A stretch of DNA of 64,000 nucleotides from positions 3,212,200-3,276,199 of the forward strand of contig NZ_CP091740.1 in NCBI RefSeq assembly GCF_022014595.1, read 5' to 3'. How positions within the stretch are numbered: the stretch's first letter is position 1; each line of letters opens with the position of its first letter. Below the pieces are notes generated by a model. It was not told where the DNA came from and did no database searches. It was given only the letters and a program-made list of their open reading frames with translations. Origin of the DNA: Solitalea lacus. GTDB taxonomy: Bacteria; Bacteroidota; Bacteroidia; Sphingobacteriales; Sphingobacteriaceae. Positions 27,563 to 36,711 of the stretch are shown in pieces. The position numbers and the translations under genes were made by a program.

Positions 27563-28183
27563 ATGAAAATACTAGTTTTTGGTGCTTCGGGGCGCACCGG
27601 CACTCAAATTGTTCAACAGGCGTTAGCGCAAAACTATCATGTAACTGCATTTGCCCGCAACCCATATGGTGTGCATGTACAACATCCATCTCTTGAAATT
27701 ATTATGGGTGATACCTTAGATGCGGAAAAAGTTCAAGAAGCTTTGCAGGGACATGACATAGTGCTTTCTGCTTTAGGTTTTAAAAATCTTGATGACCGGT
27801 TGGAAAGCTATAAAAATATAGTTTCAGGAATGAAATCCCTGCAAATAAAGCGACTCATTGCTGTGGGGAATATGGGCATTTTACAAGCTGACGAAAAAAA
27901 TATCATTGCTCAAACCCCAAAGTTCCCAACACAGTATTTAGAAATATCCGATTCGCATTTGAAAGTTTACGACCTATTAAAAGGAAGCAACCTGGACTAT
28001 ACATTTGTTTGCCCTCCAAATATTCTTGACGAAAAAAAAACAGGAAAGTATCTAGTTAAATCCGAATATCATCCTGGAGGAAATTCAATTACCACAGGCG
28101 ATTTAGCCGACTTCATGCTTAATGAAATTAAAGACAAGGCTTTTATTCAAAAACGCGTTGGTATTAGTAACGATAAAGCTTAA
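27563..28183 (+). CDS. NAD(P)-binding Rossmann protein, NmrA/SDR-like
   Basis: Atypical short-chain dehydrogenase-like protein. The N-terminal KILVFGASGRTGTQIVQQAL is the GxSGxxG nucleotide-binding loop. GDTLDAEKVQEALQGHDIVLSALG follows, as in BVR-B/NmrA-type proteins. The 206-aa length suits this group; no Tyr-x-x-x-Lys catalytic pair is obvious. It overlaps the 3' end of the convergent CobW-type gene by 4 bp. Could be a reductase or a redox sensor. Confidence 0.82.
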   Translation: MKILVFGASGRTGTQIVQQALAQNYHVTAFARNPYGVHVQHPSLEIIMGDTLDAEKVQEALQGHDIVLSALGFKNLDDRLESYKNIVSGMKSLQIKRLIAVGNMGILQADEKNIIAQTPKFPTQYLEISDSHLKVYDLLKGSNLDYTFVCPPNILDEKKTGKYLVKSEYHPGGNSITTGDLADFMLNEIKDKAFIQKRVGISNDKA

Positions 28184-29151
28184 ACAAATGAAAAATCAGC
28201 ATAACAATTTTTAAGCCCCTTTTCCAATAAATCGCGGCGTAGATTTTTTCCTATAAATACAATCTTACTGGTTCTAACCATACCTTCTTCCCAATCGCTA
28301 CCTAAAGTATAAGATGCGTTATTCATAACAGATTGAACAATATGCCGTTCATCCAAACCGGCAAAATTCAACACACCTTTTACTCTGTAAAAACTCTGAC
28401 CTTGAATCACCAATAGTACATTGAGCCAGTGCCTGAACTTCAGTAAGTCTAAAGGTTGATCAAAGACAAAAGATTGCGAAACAACTTCTTCATGCTTTAT
28501 CTGCATTCCCATTGGAAAGAACCTAAACCCTTGTTCTACTTTTTTAGGACTATATGCTGATAAACTCAATAAGTTAAGTTCTTCCTGTTCTCCATGCAGG
28601 GAGTTAACCAGGGAAGCATAAGGGTTTATTTTTTTTATCGTAGCTACAACAGTCATTAACTCTTCAGCATCAATTAAATCGACTTTATTAACTACAATCA
28701 CATCGGAAAATGCCAACTGTTTACGAACTTCTTCTCGCTCTTTCAATTGAGAAAGCACATTTTGGGCATCAACCAAACAAATTACGCCATCCAGTTTAAA
28801 GTGTGATTGAATGATCTGATCGCCGACAAATGCAGCTGCTACTGACGAAGGATCTGCAATTCCGGTACTTTCAACCACAAGGTGGTCAAAAACAGGAATT
28901 TCTTGTATCAACTTAGCCAACACTTCGTTAAATTCTCCACTCATGGAACAACAAATACAGCCATTGGAAATCTCAAACAATTCATTGTTACCTTTAAACA
29001 CCAATTCGCTATCAATACTTACATCACCAAATTCATTTTCCAGAACAACCAGTTTCTTATCCATATTTTGTTTTATAAGCTGATTCAGTAAAGATGTTTT
29101 TCCGGCGCCTAAAAAGCCGGTTAAAATGGTAACAGGAACTGGGTATTGCAT
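28180..29151 (-). CDS. CobW/COG0523 family GTP-binding metallochaperone
   Basis: G3E-family GTPase. It has the P-loop GFLGAGKTSLLN, the metal-binding CxCC motif in NGCICCSM, the Walker B-like ESTGIADP, and the guanine-specificity motif NKVDL. A short CobW C-terminal domain follows (323 aa total). Such proteins deliver Zn2+, Co2+ or Fe to client enzymes, often under zinc limitation; which metal applies here cannot be seen, and no Zur-type site was recognised upstream. Confidence 0.9.
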   Translation of the reverse strand: MQYPVPVTILTGFLGAGKTSLLNQLIKQNMDKKLVVLENEFGDVSIDSELVFKGNNELFEISNGCICCSMSGEFNEVLAKLIQEIPVFDHLVVESTGIADPSSVAAAFVGDQIIQSHFKLDGVICLVDAQNVLSQLKEREEVRKQLAFSDVIVVNKVDLIDAEELMTVVATIKKINPYASLVNSLHGEQEELNLLSLSAYSPKKVEQGFRFFPMGMQIKHEEVVSQSFVFDQPLDLLKFRHWLNVLLVIQGQSFYRVKGVLNFAGLDERHIVQSVMNNASYTLGSDWEEGMVRTSKIVFIGKNLRRDLLEKGLKNCYADFSFV

Positions 29152-29196
29152 TTTTATGAAATAAATAAATGAGGTATCGTCTTTATTATTATGCTG

Positions 29197-29205
29197 GCAA
29201 AGTTA
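29197..29205 (-). promoter_or_regulatory. Promoter -7 box of the CobW-type gene
   Basis: TAACTTTGC on the minus strand matches TAnnTTTGC, 45 nt upstream of the start. Confidence 0.6.
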
Positions 29206-29282
29206 CAGCATATTTTTTATCAGGTTAAATTCAATTATTCGATAAATAAAGGTTGGTTGAACAACACAACATTAATTCTTAA

Positions 29283-29290
29283 TATCTTTG
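29283..29290 (+). promoter_or_regulatory. Promoter -7 box of the Gfo/Idh/MocA gene
   Basis: TATCTTTG matches TAnnTTTG and lies 32 nt before the ATG at 29323. It argues against the in-frame ATG at 29191. Confidence 0.6.
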
Positions 29291-29322
29291 TTTTTCACAT
29301 TATTCAACCACTATTTTCCAAA

Positions 29323-30369
29323 ATGCTATCACCCATTACTACCGGCATTTGTTCTTTTGGTTATTCAACTAAAGTTTTTCATGCGCCTTTAATTATTAAC
29401 AACCACAACTTTAAATGGACAGCAGTAGTTGAACGTAACAATGAAGCCTCCAAAGAACAGTATCCCCAATTAACCATCTATAAATCGGTTGATGATTTAC
29501 TGAAAGATGATAGTCTTGAACTCATCATTGTCAACACTCCCAATCAAACACATTATGATTTAGCAAAGAAAGCCTTACTAGCTAACAAACATGTTATTAT
29601 TGACAAACCCTTTACAGCAACTGCAGCTGAGGCCAAGGAGCTGATATCGTTGGCAAATGAACGTCAAAAGATGCTTTCTGTATTTCATAACCGTCGCTGG
29701 GATGGTGATTATTTAATTGTAAAAAACGTTATTGAAAGTGAAGCTTTAGGAAGATTAGTTGAAGCTGATTTCAGATTTGAACGTTTTAAAACCGAACTAA
29801 ATCCTAAAAAACACAAAGAGGAAGCAGCTCCGGCCACAGGTCTTTTATATGAAATAGGCACGCATATTATTGACCAGGCCATTGCATTATTTGGTATGCC
29901 ACAAAGCCTTTTTGCTGATATCCGTAAAACCCGCGACGGCTCCCTAGTAGATGATTATTTCGAATTGCTATTGTTCTATCCTAATTTCAGATTAAAGCTT
30001 AAGAGTACAATTTTAGCTAAAGAAGAGCTTCCCGGTTATATATTACATGGAACAAATGGATCATTCATTAAAAAAAGAATGAATTTGCAGGAGATGCAAC
30101 TTGCGGCCGGAATGACTCCTTTTGAAACAGACTATGGTGTTGAACCCGAAGCTGAATGGGGTATTCTGAATATTATAAACGACGGGGTTTCTATGAAAAA
30201 ACAGTTGCCTACTCCTGTTTCAAACTATGCTAAATTTTACGAACTTGTATATGATCACATTCGTAATAAAGGACCTGTCCCTGTTAATCCCCAAGATGCC
30301 ATGAAAGGCATTCAACTTATTGAAGCTGCTTATAAAAGTAATATCACAAAACAGGTTGTTAACCTTTGA
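29323..30369 (+). CDS. Gfo/Idh/MocA family oxidoreductase
   Basis: NAD(P)-dependent sugar or polyol dehydrogenase-like protein. The N-terminal Rossmann unit TTGICSFGYSTKVFHAPLI and the family motif HVIIDKPFTATAAEAKEL (with the EKP-like DKP lysine) are present. LLYEIGTHIIDQAIALFG supplies the conserved His-Asp region. The chosen ATG gives 348 aa, the normal length; the longer frame adds 44 non-homologous residues and includes a promoter box. The following ROK gene is 47 bp away, so a sugar-related pair is plausible. Confidence 0.9.
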   Translation: MLSPITTGICSFGYSTKVFHAPLIINNHNFKWTAVVERNNEASKEQYPQLTIYKSVDDLLKDDSLELIIVNTPNQTHYDLAKKALLANKHVIIDKPFTATAAEAKELISLANERQKMLSVFHNRRWDGDYLIVKNVIESEALGRLVEADFRFERFKTELNPKKHKEEAAPATGLLYEIGTHIIDQAIALFGMPQSLFADIRKTRDGSLVDDYFELLLFYPNFRLKLKSTILAKEELPGYILHGTNGSFIKKRMNLQEMQLAAGMTPFETDYGVEPEAEWGILNIINDGVSMKKQLPTPVSNYAKFYELVYDHIRNKGPVPVNPQDAMKGIQLIEAAYKSNITKQVVNL

Positions 30370-30416
30370 TGAAGGCAATTAAATTAAGTATCTTCCACCC
30401 CAATTTGTAGTTTAAA

Positions 30417-31298
30417 ATGATTAAAAAATTTGCCATAGGCGTTGATATAGGAGGATCGCATATAACTTCGGCGGTAATTGACCTTAATAACGGAAAGATT
30501 ATTGAGTCGAGCCATATGCGTATGCGTGTTAACGCACACGGAACTCCAGATAATATAATTTCTGTTTGGTCGGGATGCATTGCTAATTCGATTGAGCAAG
30601 TAGATAAAACGGAAATAGCAGGTATAGGAATAGCCATGCCGGGACCGTTTGATTACGAAAAGGGCATCTGCTTTATTCAAGGGCAAAACAAATATGATTT
30701 ACTTTACGGATTAAATATTAAAACCTTACTGGCGGAAGCTCTTCAATTACCTGAATACAATTTCCGTTTTTTAAACGATGCCGCCTGTTTTTTAAAAGGA
30801 GAAACATTTAGTGGTGCTGCAGCCGGGGCCAAAACCGCTTTCGGAATAACCCTTGGAACCGGATTAGGTTCGGCCTATTTTGCGGATAATAGTGCAGAAG
30901 ATGCAGACCTTTGGTGTAGTGAGTTTCGAGACGGAATGGCCGAAGATTATATTTCAACCCGCTGGTTTGTCAATCGTTACGAAGCACTTTCCGGACGCTC
31001 AGTGGCTGATGTAAAACAGCTTTCAGAATTGACAGCTACCGACGGAACTGCTCAAATGGTTTTTGACGAGTTCAGTCAAAGTTTAAGCGATTTCATACTT
31101 CCTATTTTGCGTGAGAAAAATCCTGAATATGTGGTTATAGGCGGAAACATTGCCAATGCCTGGAATTTATTCATTGGCAAGGTGCAGGATGATGTTCAAA
31201 AGGAATTCCCGAAAGTAAAGATCACTAAAGCAGAATTATCTGAGGAAGCAGCACTTATAGGTGCAGCATCTCTATTTAGTGAAGAATTAACCGTTTGA
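30417..31298 (+). CDS. ROK family sugar kinase-like protein (divergent)
   Basis: Actin-fold kinase of the ROK family. It has FAIGVDIGGSHITSAVIDL (phosphate 1), GIGIAMPGPFD, FLNDAACFLKGE with the catalytic-base Asp, and FGITLGTGLGSAYF (phosphate 2). The length (293 aa) is normal. The ROK zinc motif C-x-C-G-x-x-G-C is absent, which separates it from NagK/Mlc-type proteins and from standard bacterial ROK glucokinases. The substrate is uncertain; probably glucose or a related sugar. Likely cotranscribed with the upstream oxidoreductase. Confidence 0.87.
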   Translation: MIKKFAIGVDIGGSHITSAVIDLNNGKIIESSHMRMRVNAHGTPDNIISVWSGCIANSIEQVDKTEIAGIGIAMPGPFDYEKGICFIQGQNKYDLLYGLNIKTLLAEALQLPEYNFRFLNDAACFLKGETFSGAAAGAKTAFGITLGTGLGSAYFADNSAEDADLWCSEFRDGMAEDYISTRWFVNRYEALSGRSVADVKQLSELTATDGTAQMVFDEFSQSLSDFILPILREKNPEYVVIGGNIANAWNLFIGKVQDDVQKEFPKVKITKAELSEEAALIGAASLFSEELTV

Positions 31299-31319
31299 TA
31301 GTGTAGCACAATTAAAGAG

Positions 31320-31817
31320 CTAAGCGGGAAAGTATTTCTTCATTCGCTCCACTACTTCGTAAACAGCCGGACAAATTGCAGTATTTTTTAAGGTTATATC
31401 AAGAATTTGCAACATGGGCGAGTGATCAGTGTGAGGATATTGGCGACAGGCTTTGGGTCTGTCGTCATAAACCGAACAATAGTTATCATCTCCTAAGAAA
31501 GGACAAGGCACTGACTGCAATACATAATCATTATCCTCATCAACTCTAAGGTATTTTTCTACAAAACTACCCGGTTTCATTTTTAAACGCGATGCTAAGC
31601 GTTCAATATCGCGTTGAGTAAACAGCGGCCCCGTTCCACGACAACAATTAGCACAGGTTAAGCAATCAGTATGGGCAAAAACGTGTTCATGCTGCTCGGC
31701 AAAAGCCTCATCAACATCATGAGATTTTTTACTCTTTAATCGTTCGAAATACTTCTTATTTTCTTTCTTACGCTTTTGTGCTTCTCCTTTGAGCTGTTTT
31801 AAATCAATCATCCTCAT
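31320..31817 (-). CDS. YkgJ-family cysteine cluster protein
   Basis: A 165-aa cytoplasmic protein of the zinc/iron-chelating YkgJ type. Its cysteines are CLTCANCCRGTGPL, CPFLGDDNYCSVYDDRPKACRQYP and a final AICPAV, matching the family's order of metal ligands. The N-terminal 60 residues are a charged helix. Probably binds an Fe-S or Zn cluster; its role is unknown. It ends 21 bp from the convergent ROK gene. Confidence 0.88.
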   Translation of the reverse strand: MRMIDLKQLKGEAQKRKKENKKYFERLKSKKSHDVDEAFAEQHEHVFAHTDCLTCANCCRGTGPLFTQRDIERLASRLKMKPGSFVEKYLRVDEDNDYVLQSVPCPFLGDDNYCSVYDDRPKACRQYPHTDHSPMLQILDITLKNTAICPAVYEVVERMKKYFPA

Positions 31818-31900
31818 CCCCTAAAACACATTTACCCCACGCAAGGGTGAGGTAAATGGATGATATATCAAAAAGATTAGTTCTAACTGAATCTTTAGAA

Positions 31901-32113
31901 TTATTTATTTTCTTGATGAAGATCACGTTCGTGTGAAGTATTCAGCATACTAGCAATTGCCATAAAGCTCAATACAGTACCTACAGCAATTATTCCCCAG
32001 CATACCAATGACAATAAATGTGAATCCATGATGAAACGCGCAAATGTTCCAATCATGATAACAATAACACCTACGGCTAAAAATGCGAAGTCTTTATCTA
32101 TTTTGGTTTCCAT
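31901..32113 (-). CDS. Small two-helix membrane protein
   Basis: A 70-aa protein with two hydrophobic segments (FLAVGVIVIMIGTFARFI and LVCWGIIAVGTVLSFMAIA) and charged ends. Plausible as a real gene: it stands alone with clean spacing and good composition. No family was recognised. Confidence 0.55.
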   Translation of the reverse strand: METKIDKDFAFLAVGVIVIMIGTFARFIMDSHLLSLVCWGIIAVGTVLSFMAIASMLNTSHERDLHQENK

Positions 32114-32399
32114 ATTTAAAATTTTGCCAAAAATAGGGTTTAAGTCCTATTGATGCAAATACTTCAAACTAATTAAGAAACTTTTGTAAAACCAGCTAAC
32201 ATTTTAATTACATTATTTAAATATGAAGATAATATCATTTTATTTTCTCACCTTTTGAAAAAATAAAATTATTTTAAGCCCCTGAATAAAATAAATATTT
32301 TTTGGGCGTTGTTTAGGTGTGTTATAATTAACGGTATAAACAGGCGAGATCGGGATATTATTATTAACTAAATAGGGTTATCGTTAATAGTTCAATAAA

Positions 32400-33401
32400 A
32401 TGCAAAAAAGACTTAAATCAATTGTAAAACTAAAATTTGCTCTCTCTTTACTTCTTTCAACCATTTCATTATTCAGTTTCCAAACGGCTGTTGCTCAATC
32501 GGCCAAACCTAAGACTATCAAAACTATCATTATTGATCCAGGTCATGGTTATCCGACGCTAAATGCCAAGGGAAGATATAGTTATGAAGCTGATTTAACC
32601 CTCAGCTTTGGACAGGCTCTTGCCAAAAAGATACAAGACTCCCTACCGGATTGCAAAGTCTTATTCACCAGGAACGACAGGAATGATGCAGGGGGCTTCA
32701 CAAGTCCTCGCGAGGCCAACCGTTATCGTGCCAGATTTGCTAATGACAACCATGGTGATTTATTTATCAGTTTGCACTGCAATTGGGCGCCGGGTAAAAA
32801 GTACAGTGAAATTGTTGATTATAAAACAACAACCTATTATACCGGCAAAGGCAAGAAAAGAAAAAAACACACTCAAAAGGTACCAGTTTACCGTACTTGG
32901 AACGGCCCGAGCGTTACTAATGGTACGGAAACTTTTATTTGGGCTGTAAATAAAAACGATTCAAAAGTACAGTTTGTCCAAAACAACACCTCTGACTCTT
33001 CAGAACTCCATGGCGAACATAGTGAACATGGAAGTTCATCATCAGGAGACGATATGTTTGACTCTCCGGAAGCCCGAATCATTGCTTCATTAATGACCAA
33101 GAAGTTTTTTGATCAAAGCCTTATGTTAGCCGACTTGGTTCAAAATGAATTTACCAAGCAAGGTCGAGTAAACCGTGGAGTGAAACAACGTAACAATGAA
33201 GGCATTTGGGTACTCCAAGCGACTGCAATGCCAAGCATCCTGGTAGAAGCTGGTTTTGTTTCTAACCCGGATGAGGAAGATTATATGAATAGTGAGAAAG
33301 GAAAAGATGAAATTGCAACAGCCATCATAAAAGCCATTATGACCTATAAGAGAAATAGGGAAAATGGAGTTAGTTATGTTCCGGTAAATACGGCCGACTA
33401 A
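32400..33401 (+). CDS. N-acetylmuramoyl-L-alanine amidase (amidase_3)
   Basis: Zinc amidase that cuts the bond between MurNAc and the stem peptide. A signal peptide ends TAVAQ. The catalytic domain begins TIIIDPGHGYPTLNAKG with the first zinc His, has E in YSYEADLTLSFG, ISLHCNW with the second His, and the late catalytic Glu in PSILVEAGFVSNPDEED. A long polar insert (about residues 145-225, Ser/His-rich) splits the domain, as in many Bacteroidota amidases, and probably covers the active site. Monocistronic. Confidence 0.93.
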   Translation: MQKRLKSIVKLKFALSLLLSTISLFSFQTAVAQSAKPKTIKTIIIDPGHGYPTLNAKGRYSYEADLTLSFGQALAKKIQDSLPDCKVLFTRNDRNDAGGFTSPREANRYRARFANDNHGDLFISLHCNWAPGKKYSEIVDYKTTTYYTGKGKKRKKHTQKVPVYRTWNGPSVTNGTETFIWAVNKNDSKVQFVQNNTSDSSELHGEHSEHGSSSSGDDMFDSPEARIIASLMTKKFFDQSLMLADLVQNEFTKQGRVNRGVKQRNNEGIWVLQATAMPSILVEAGFVSNPDEEDYMNSEKGKDEIATAIIKAIMTYKRNRENGVSYVPVNTAD

Positions 33402-33430
33402 CACTTAACTCCTTCATGAAAAGATCTTAA

Positions 33431-33469
33431 ACAGAAAGGGCTATCTTACTATTAGACAGCCCTTTCTGT
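33431..33469. terminator. Bidirectional terminator between the amidase gene and tex
   Basis: A 12-bp perfect stem, ACAGAAAGGGCT with AGCCCTTTCTGT, and a 15-nt loop between two convergent genes. Confidence 0.8.
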
Positions 33470-33488
33470 TTAACTTTCAATTACTGAC

Positions 33489-35771
33489 TTACTTCCATTT
33501 ATTCTTCAAAGCAGCAAGCATTGAGTTCATATCCTGAGGCTCTTCAGCTTTACCTTTATTACCATGCTGACGATTAGCACGTTCGTTACGCATTTTTTCT
33601 TTTTCAGCTTTGGTACGTTGAACTGGAGCGCTTTCGTCCTTCATGGTAAGTCCAATTCGTTTACGATCAACATCAACCTCGGTTACGGTAACCCAAACTT
33701 TTTGTGCAACCTTAACCACTTCATTGGCATCAGTAATAAAACGATTCGACAATTGACTTAAGTGAACTAACCCATCCTGATGCACACCAATATCAACAAA
33801 TGCCCCGAAATTGGTAACATTAGTAACAATACCCGGCAGACGCATACCCACTTTTAAATCGGCAATTTCATTAACATCATCGGCAAACTTGAAAGCTTCA
33901 AACTCTTTACGAGGGTCACGGCCTGGTTTATCCAACTCCTGTAAAATATCATTCAGTGTAGGCAACCCAACGGTATCGGTTACATATATCTTAAGGTCGA
34001 TTTTTTTTCGCAGGTCTTTATTAGCTAACAAATCTTCAACCTTACAGCTAAGATCGGCAGCCATTTTCTCAACAATGTGATATGATTCAGGGTGAACTGC
34101 ACTTCCATCCAATGGGTGTTCTCCATTTAAAATACGTAAGAAACCGGCAGCCTGCTCAAATACCTTCTCACCCATACGCGGAACCGCCATCAGATCCTTA
34201 CGCGATTTGAATGCTCCCTTTTCGTTACGGTAATTGATAATATTTTGAGCTAATGCAGGGCCTAGACCAGAAACGTAAGTCAACAATTGCTTACTTGCTG
34301 TATTCACCTCAACCCCCACCGCATTCACACATGAACCAACAACCTCATCCAATTTATTTTTTAAAGCTGTTTGATCCACATCATGTTGGTACTGGCCTAC
34401 CCCAATTGATTTAGGATCAATTTTAACTAGTTCGGCCAATGGATCGGCTAATCGACGACCAATTGAAACGGCACCACGCACTGTTACATCATAATCCGGA
34501 AACTCTTCACGCGCTACTTCTGAAGCGGAATAAACAGATGCTCCGGCCTCATTTACCATTACCACCAAAATATCTTTCGGAAGCTCTTTTATACCGAGTA
34601 CAAATGATTCTGTTTCACGGCTTGCCGTTCCGTTACCAATGGCAATCGCCTCAATCTCAAAACGCTGGCAAAGGGCCAAAACAGTAGCTTCTGCCTCAAC
34701 TATCTTTCCAGCAGAAGATGCAGTAGGATAAATAACGGTGTTCTCCAATAATTTCCCCTGCGGGTTTAGCACCACTACTTTACATCCTGTACGGAAGCCC
34801 GGGTCAATAGCTAAAATACTTTTCTGACCCATTGGTGAGGCCAATAATAATTCCCGAAGGTTATCTGCAAAAACCACAATAGCTTTTTCATCAGCCGTTT
34901 TCTTGGTCAGCAAACGCATTTCGGTTTCTATCGAAGGAGCCAGCAAACGTTTGTAACAATCGTCAATAGCTATTTTAACTTGCTCAGCTGCTTCTCCCCT
35001 GTTCTTTACAAATAAACCTTCTATAATCTCAATTGCATCTTCCTTAACAGGTGCAATATCTAGACTCAAAATCATTTCTTTCTCACCACGACGCATTGCC
35101 AGCAAACGATGAGAAGGACAGTTTTTCAATGGTTCAGACCACTCAAAGTAATCACGGTATTTAGCGCCTTCTTCTTCTTTACCCTTCATTACCGCTGAGG
35201 AAATCACAGCCTTATCGGTAAACAGCGCACGCATTTTCTCACGGCACACCGCATCTTCGTTCACCATTTCAGCAATGATATCTCGCGCGCCCTGTAAAGC
35301 TTCACTTTCATTGTTCACTTCTTTTTCTGCGTCAATGAATTTTGCTGCTTCAGCATCAATATCTTTCAATTCCTGAGCAAAAATAACCAAAGCCAATGGC
35401 TCCAAGCCTCGCTCTCGTGCAATAGTAGCTTTGGTTCTTCGCTTTGGTTTGTACGGAAGATAAAGATCTTCTAAGCGGCTCATCGTTTCGGCTGCAAGAA
35501 TATCTTTCTCCAACTCGTCGGTCAGCTTGCCTTGCTCACGAATAGAATTAAGAATTGTTTCCCGGCGCTTATCAAGATCACGTAAACGTTCTATCTCATC
35601 ACGAATAGCGGTAATAGCCACCTCATCAAGACTGCCTGTTAACTCTTTACGATAACGAGAAATAAAAGGAATTGTAGCTCCTTCGTTCAACAATCCTACC
35701 GTTGCTTCTACCTGGCGGCTGCCGATGCCCAAATCCTGGGCAATCTTCAGAAAGTATTTTTGCTCTGACAT
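33489..35771 (-). CDS. Tex family nucleic-acid-binding transcription accessory protein
   Basis: Conserved RNA-binding protein linked to transcription and toxin expression. Domains in order: N-terminal helical Tex domain (IAQDLGIGSRQVEATVGLL), a YqgF-like RNase H fold (ILAIDPGFRTGCKVVVL), helix-hairpin-helix repeats (YVSGLGPALAQNIINYR, LMAVPRMGEKVFEQ), and a C-terminal S1 domain (GMRLPGIVTNVTNFGAFVDIG). The start is set at ATG 35771 (760 aa) because a promoter box overlaps the earlier in-frame ATG at 35792. Confidence 0.95.
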   Translation of the reverse strand: MSEQKYFLKIAQDLGIGSRQVEATVGLLNEGATIPFISRYRKELTGSLDEVAITAIRDEIERLRDLDKRRETILNSIREQGKLTDELEKDILAAETMSRLEDLYLPYKPKRRTKATIARERGLEPLALVIFAQELKDIDAEAAKFIDAEKEVNNESEALQGARDIIAEMVNEDAVCREKMRALFTDKAVISSAVMKGKEEEGAKYRDYFEWSEPLKNCPSHRLLAMRRGEKEMILSLDIAPVKEDAIEIIEGLFVKNRGEAAEQVKIAIDDCYKRLLAPSIETEMRLLTKKTADEKAIVVFADNLRELLLASPMGQKSILAIDPGFRTGCKVVVLNPQGKLLENTVIYPTASSAGKIVEAEATVLALCQRFEIEAIAIGNGTASRETESFVLGIKELPKDILVVMVNEAGASVYSASEVAREEFPDYDVTVRGAVSIGRRLADPLAELVKIDPKSIGVGQYQHDVDQTALKNKLDEVVGSCVNAVGVEVNTASKQLLTYVSGLGPALAQNIINYRNEKGAFKSRKDLMAVPRMGEKVFEQAAGFLRILNGEHPLDGSAVHPESYHIVEKMAADLSCKVEDLLANKDLRKKIDLKIYVTDTVGLPTLNDILQELDKPGRDPRKEFEAFKFADDVNEIADLKVGMRLPGIVTNVTNFGAFVDIGVHQDGLVHLSQLSNRFITDANEVVKVAQKVWVTVTEVDVDRKRIGLTMKDESAPVQRTKAEKEKMRNERANRQHGNKGKAEEPQDMNSMLAALKNKWK

Positions 35772-35788
35772 GATTTTTAAATGAGGCT

Positions 35789-35797
35789 GCAAATATA
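35789..35797 (-). promoter_or_regulatory. tex promoter -7 box
   Basis: TATATTTGC on the minus strand, an exact TAnnTTTGC, 17 nt upstream of the chosen ATG. Confidence 0.65.
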
Positions 35798-35931
35798 ACC
35801 CTGTCTTTTTAGCAAAGGGAGAGATTTTTAAAAAAGATAGGTAAGAGTTTTAATATGAATGGGTTGCTTTAACCATTGTAGATTTTCTCATTAGGCAAAT
35901 GTAAAGTCAATCTAAAATTTCGGTAAATTTC

Positions 35932-35989
35932 AACCACAAAGCACATAGTCAACCCAGAAAAGATCATGGTTCCCATGCACTTTGTGGCT
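35932..35989. repeat. Intergenic dyad with CACAAAG words
   Basis: CCACAAAG (35934-35941) pairs with CTTTGTGG (35980-35987) around a 38-nt centre. It lies between tex and the cupin gene and has no T tract. Confidence 0.45.
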
Positions 35990-36027
35990 GTGCAATTCTG
36001 AAGATTAAGATATGATTCAAGTCTTAA

Positions 36028-36405
36028 TCACTTTTTCTTCTGATCTTTCAATTCAATTACAATCACTTTAACTTCGGTATCACCAATGTTTTTTGCCATA
36101 TGGGTTACGGCATCAAAATACATAGCTTTCCCAGCAGCCAATTCTACAGTCTCAGGCGATTTGCCTTTGGCGGTAAACTCCAGCTTACCTCCTGATAGTA
36201 TGTAAGCAATATGATTAGGATGTGAGTGCCAGGGAACTTCTTCTCCTGGCTTAATGACAGCTTCCATCACACGCACATGAGCATTATCAAGCAGTACTTT
36301 TTGATACTGACCGGGCGCTACTTTTATTGGATCCTGAGCCTTAGCAGCAATTGTAATAAACATTAAGCCAAGTAGAATTACCTGAAATTTGAGAGCGTAT
36401 TTCAT
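36028..36405 (-). CDS. Exported cupin-domain protein
   Basis: A 125-aa secreted cupin. A signal peptide ends ITIAAKAQ. The first cupin motif is PGEEVPWHSHPNHIAYILSGG, with the two metal-site His residues and the Glu position, and the second is AAGKAMYFDAVTHMAKNIGDT. The fold is a single beta-barrel; such exported small cupins may bind a metal or small ligand, but no substrate can be named. Monocistronic. Confidence 0.85.
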   Translation of the reverse strand: MKYALKFQVILLGLMFITIAAKAQDPIKVAPGQYQKVLLDNAHVRVMEAVIKPGEEVPWHSHPNHIAYILSGGKLEFTAKGKSPETVELAAGKAMYFDAVTHMAKNIGDTEVKVIVIELKDQKKK

Positions 36406-36711
36406 AGTTACCTCCTGTTTTTATAATGGTAAATTCTGAATCAACAAAAAGAATTAAATACAAATAAGAGCGCTGTTGGGAATGCTGAAAGAATGAGAAA
36501 CTGAAGTGTATTAATGTTGAGCGGTGCTAATACTGTTTATCGACAAATAGTTTACAAAGTTTCGATAAAAAATATGACAATAAAAAGTTTAAGTTCAGTT
36601 ATTTGAAACCTTTAGGAAGGATTTTCTTCTATTATATGAAACAGCCGGGTATATCAAAGGCATTGCCTTCCGAAATGAAATTAATAAATTTAAAGCTCAA
36701 ACTGGTTAGTA
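36406..36711. other. Intergenic region, no feature seen
   Basis: 306 bp between divergent cupin and metallophosphoesterase genes. It is AT-rich; no repeat, clear TAnnTTTG box or gene remnant was found on either strand. It must contain both promoters. Confidence 0.4.
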
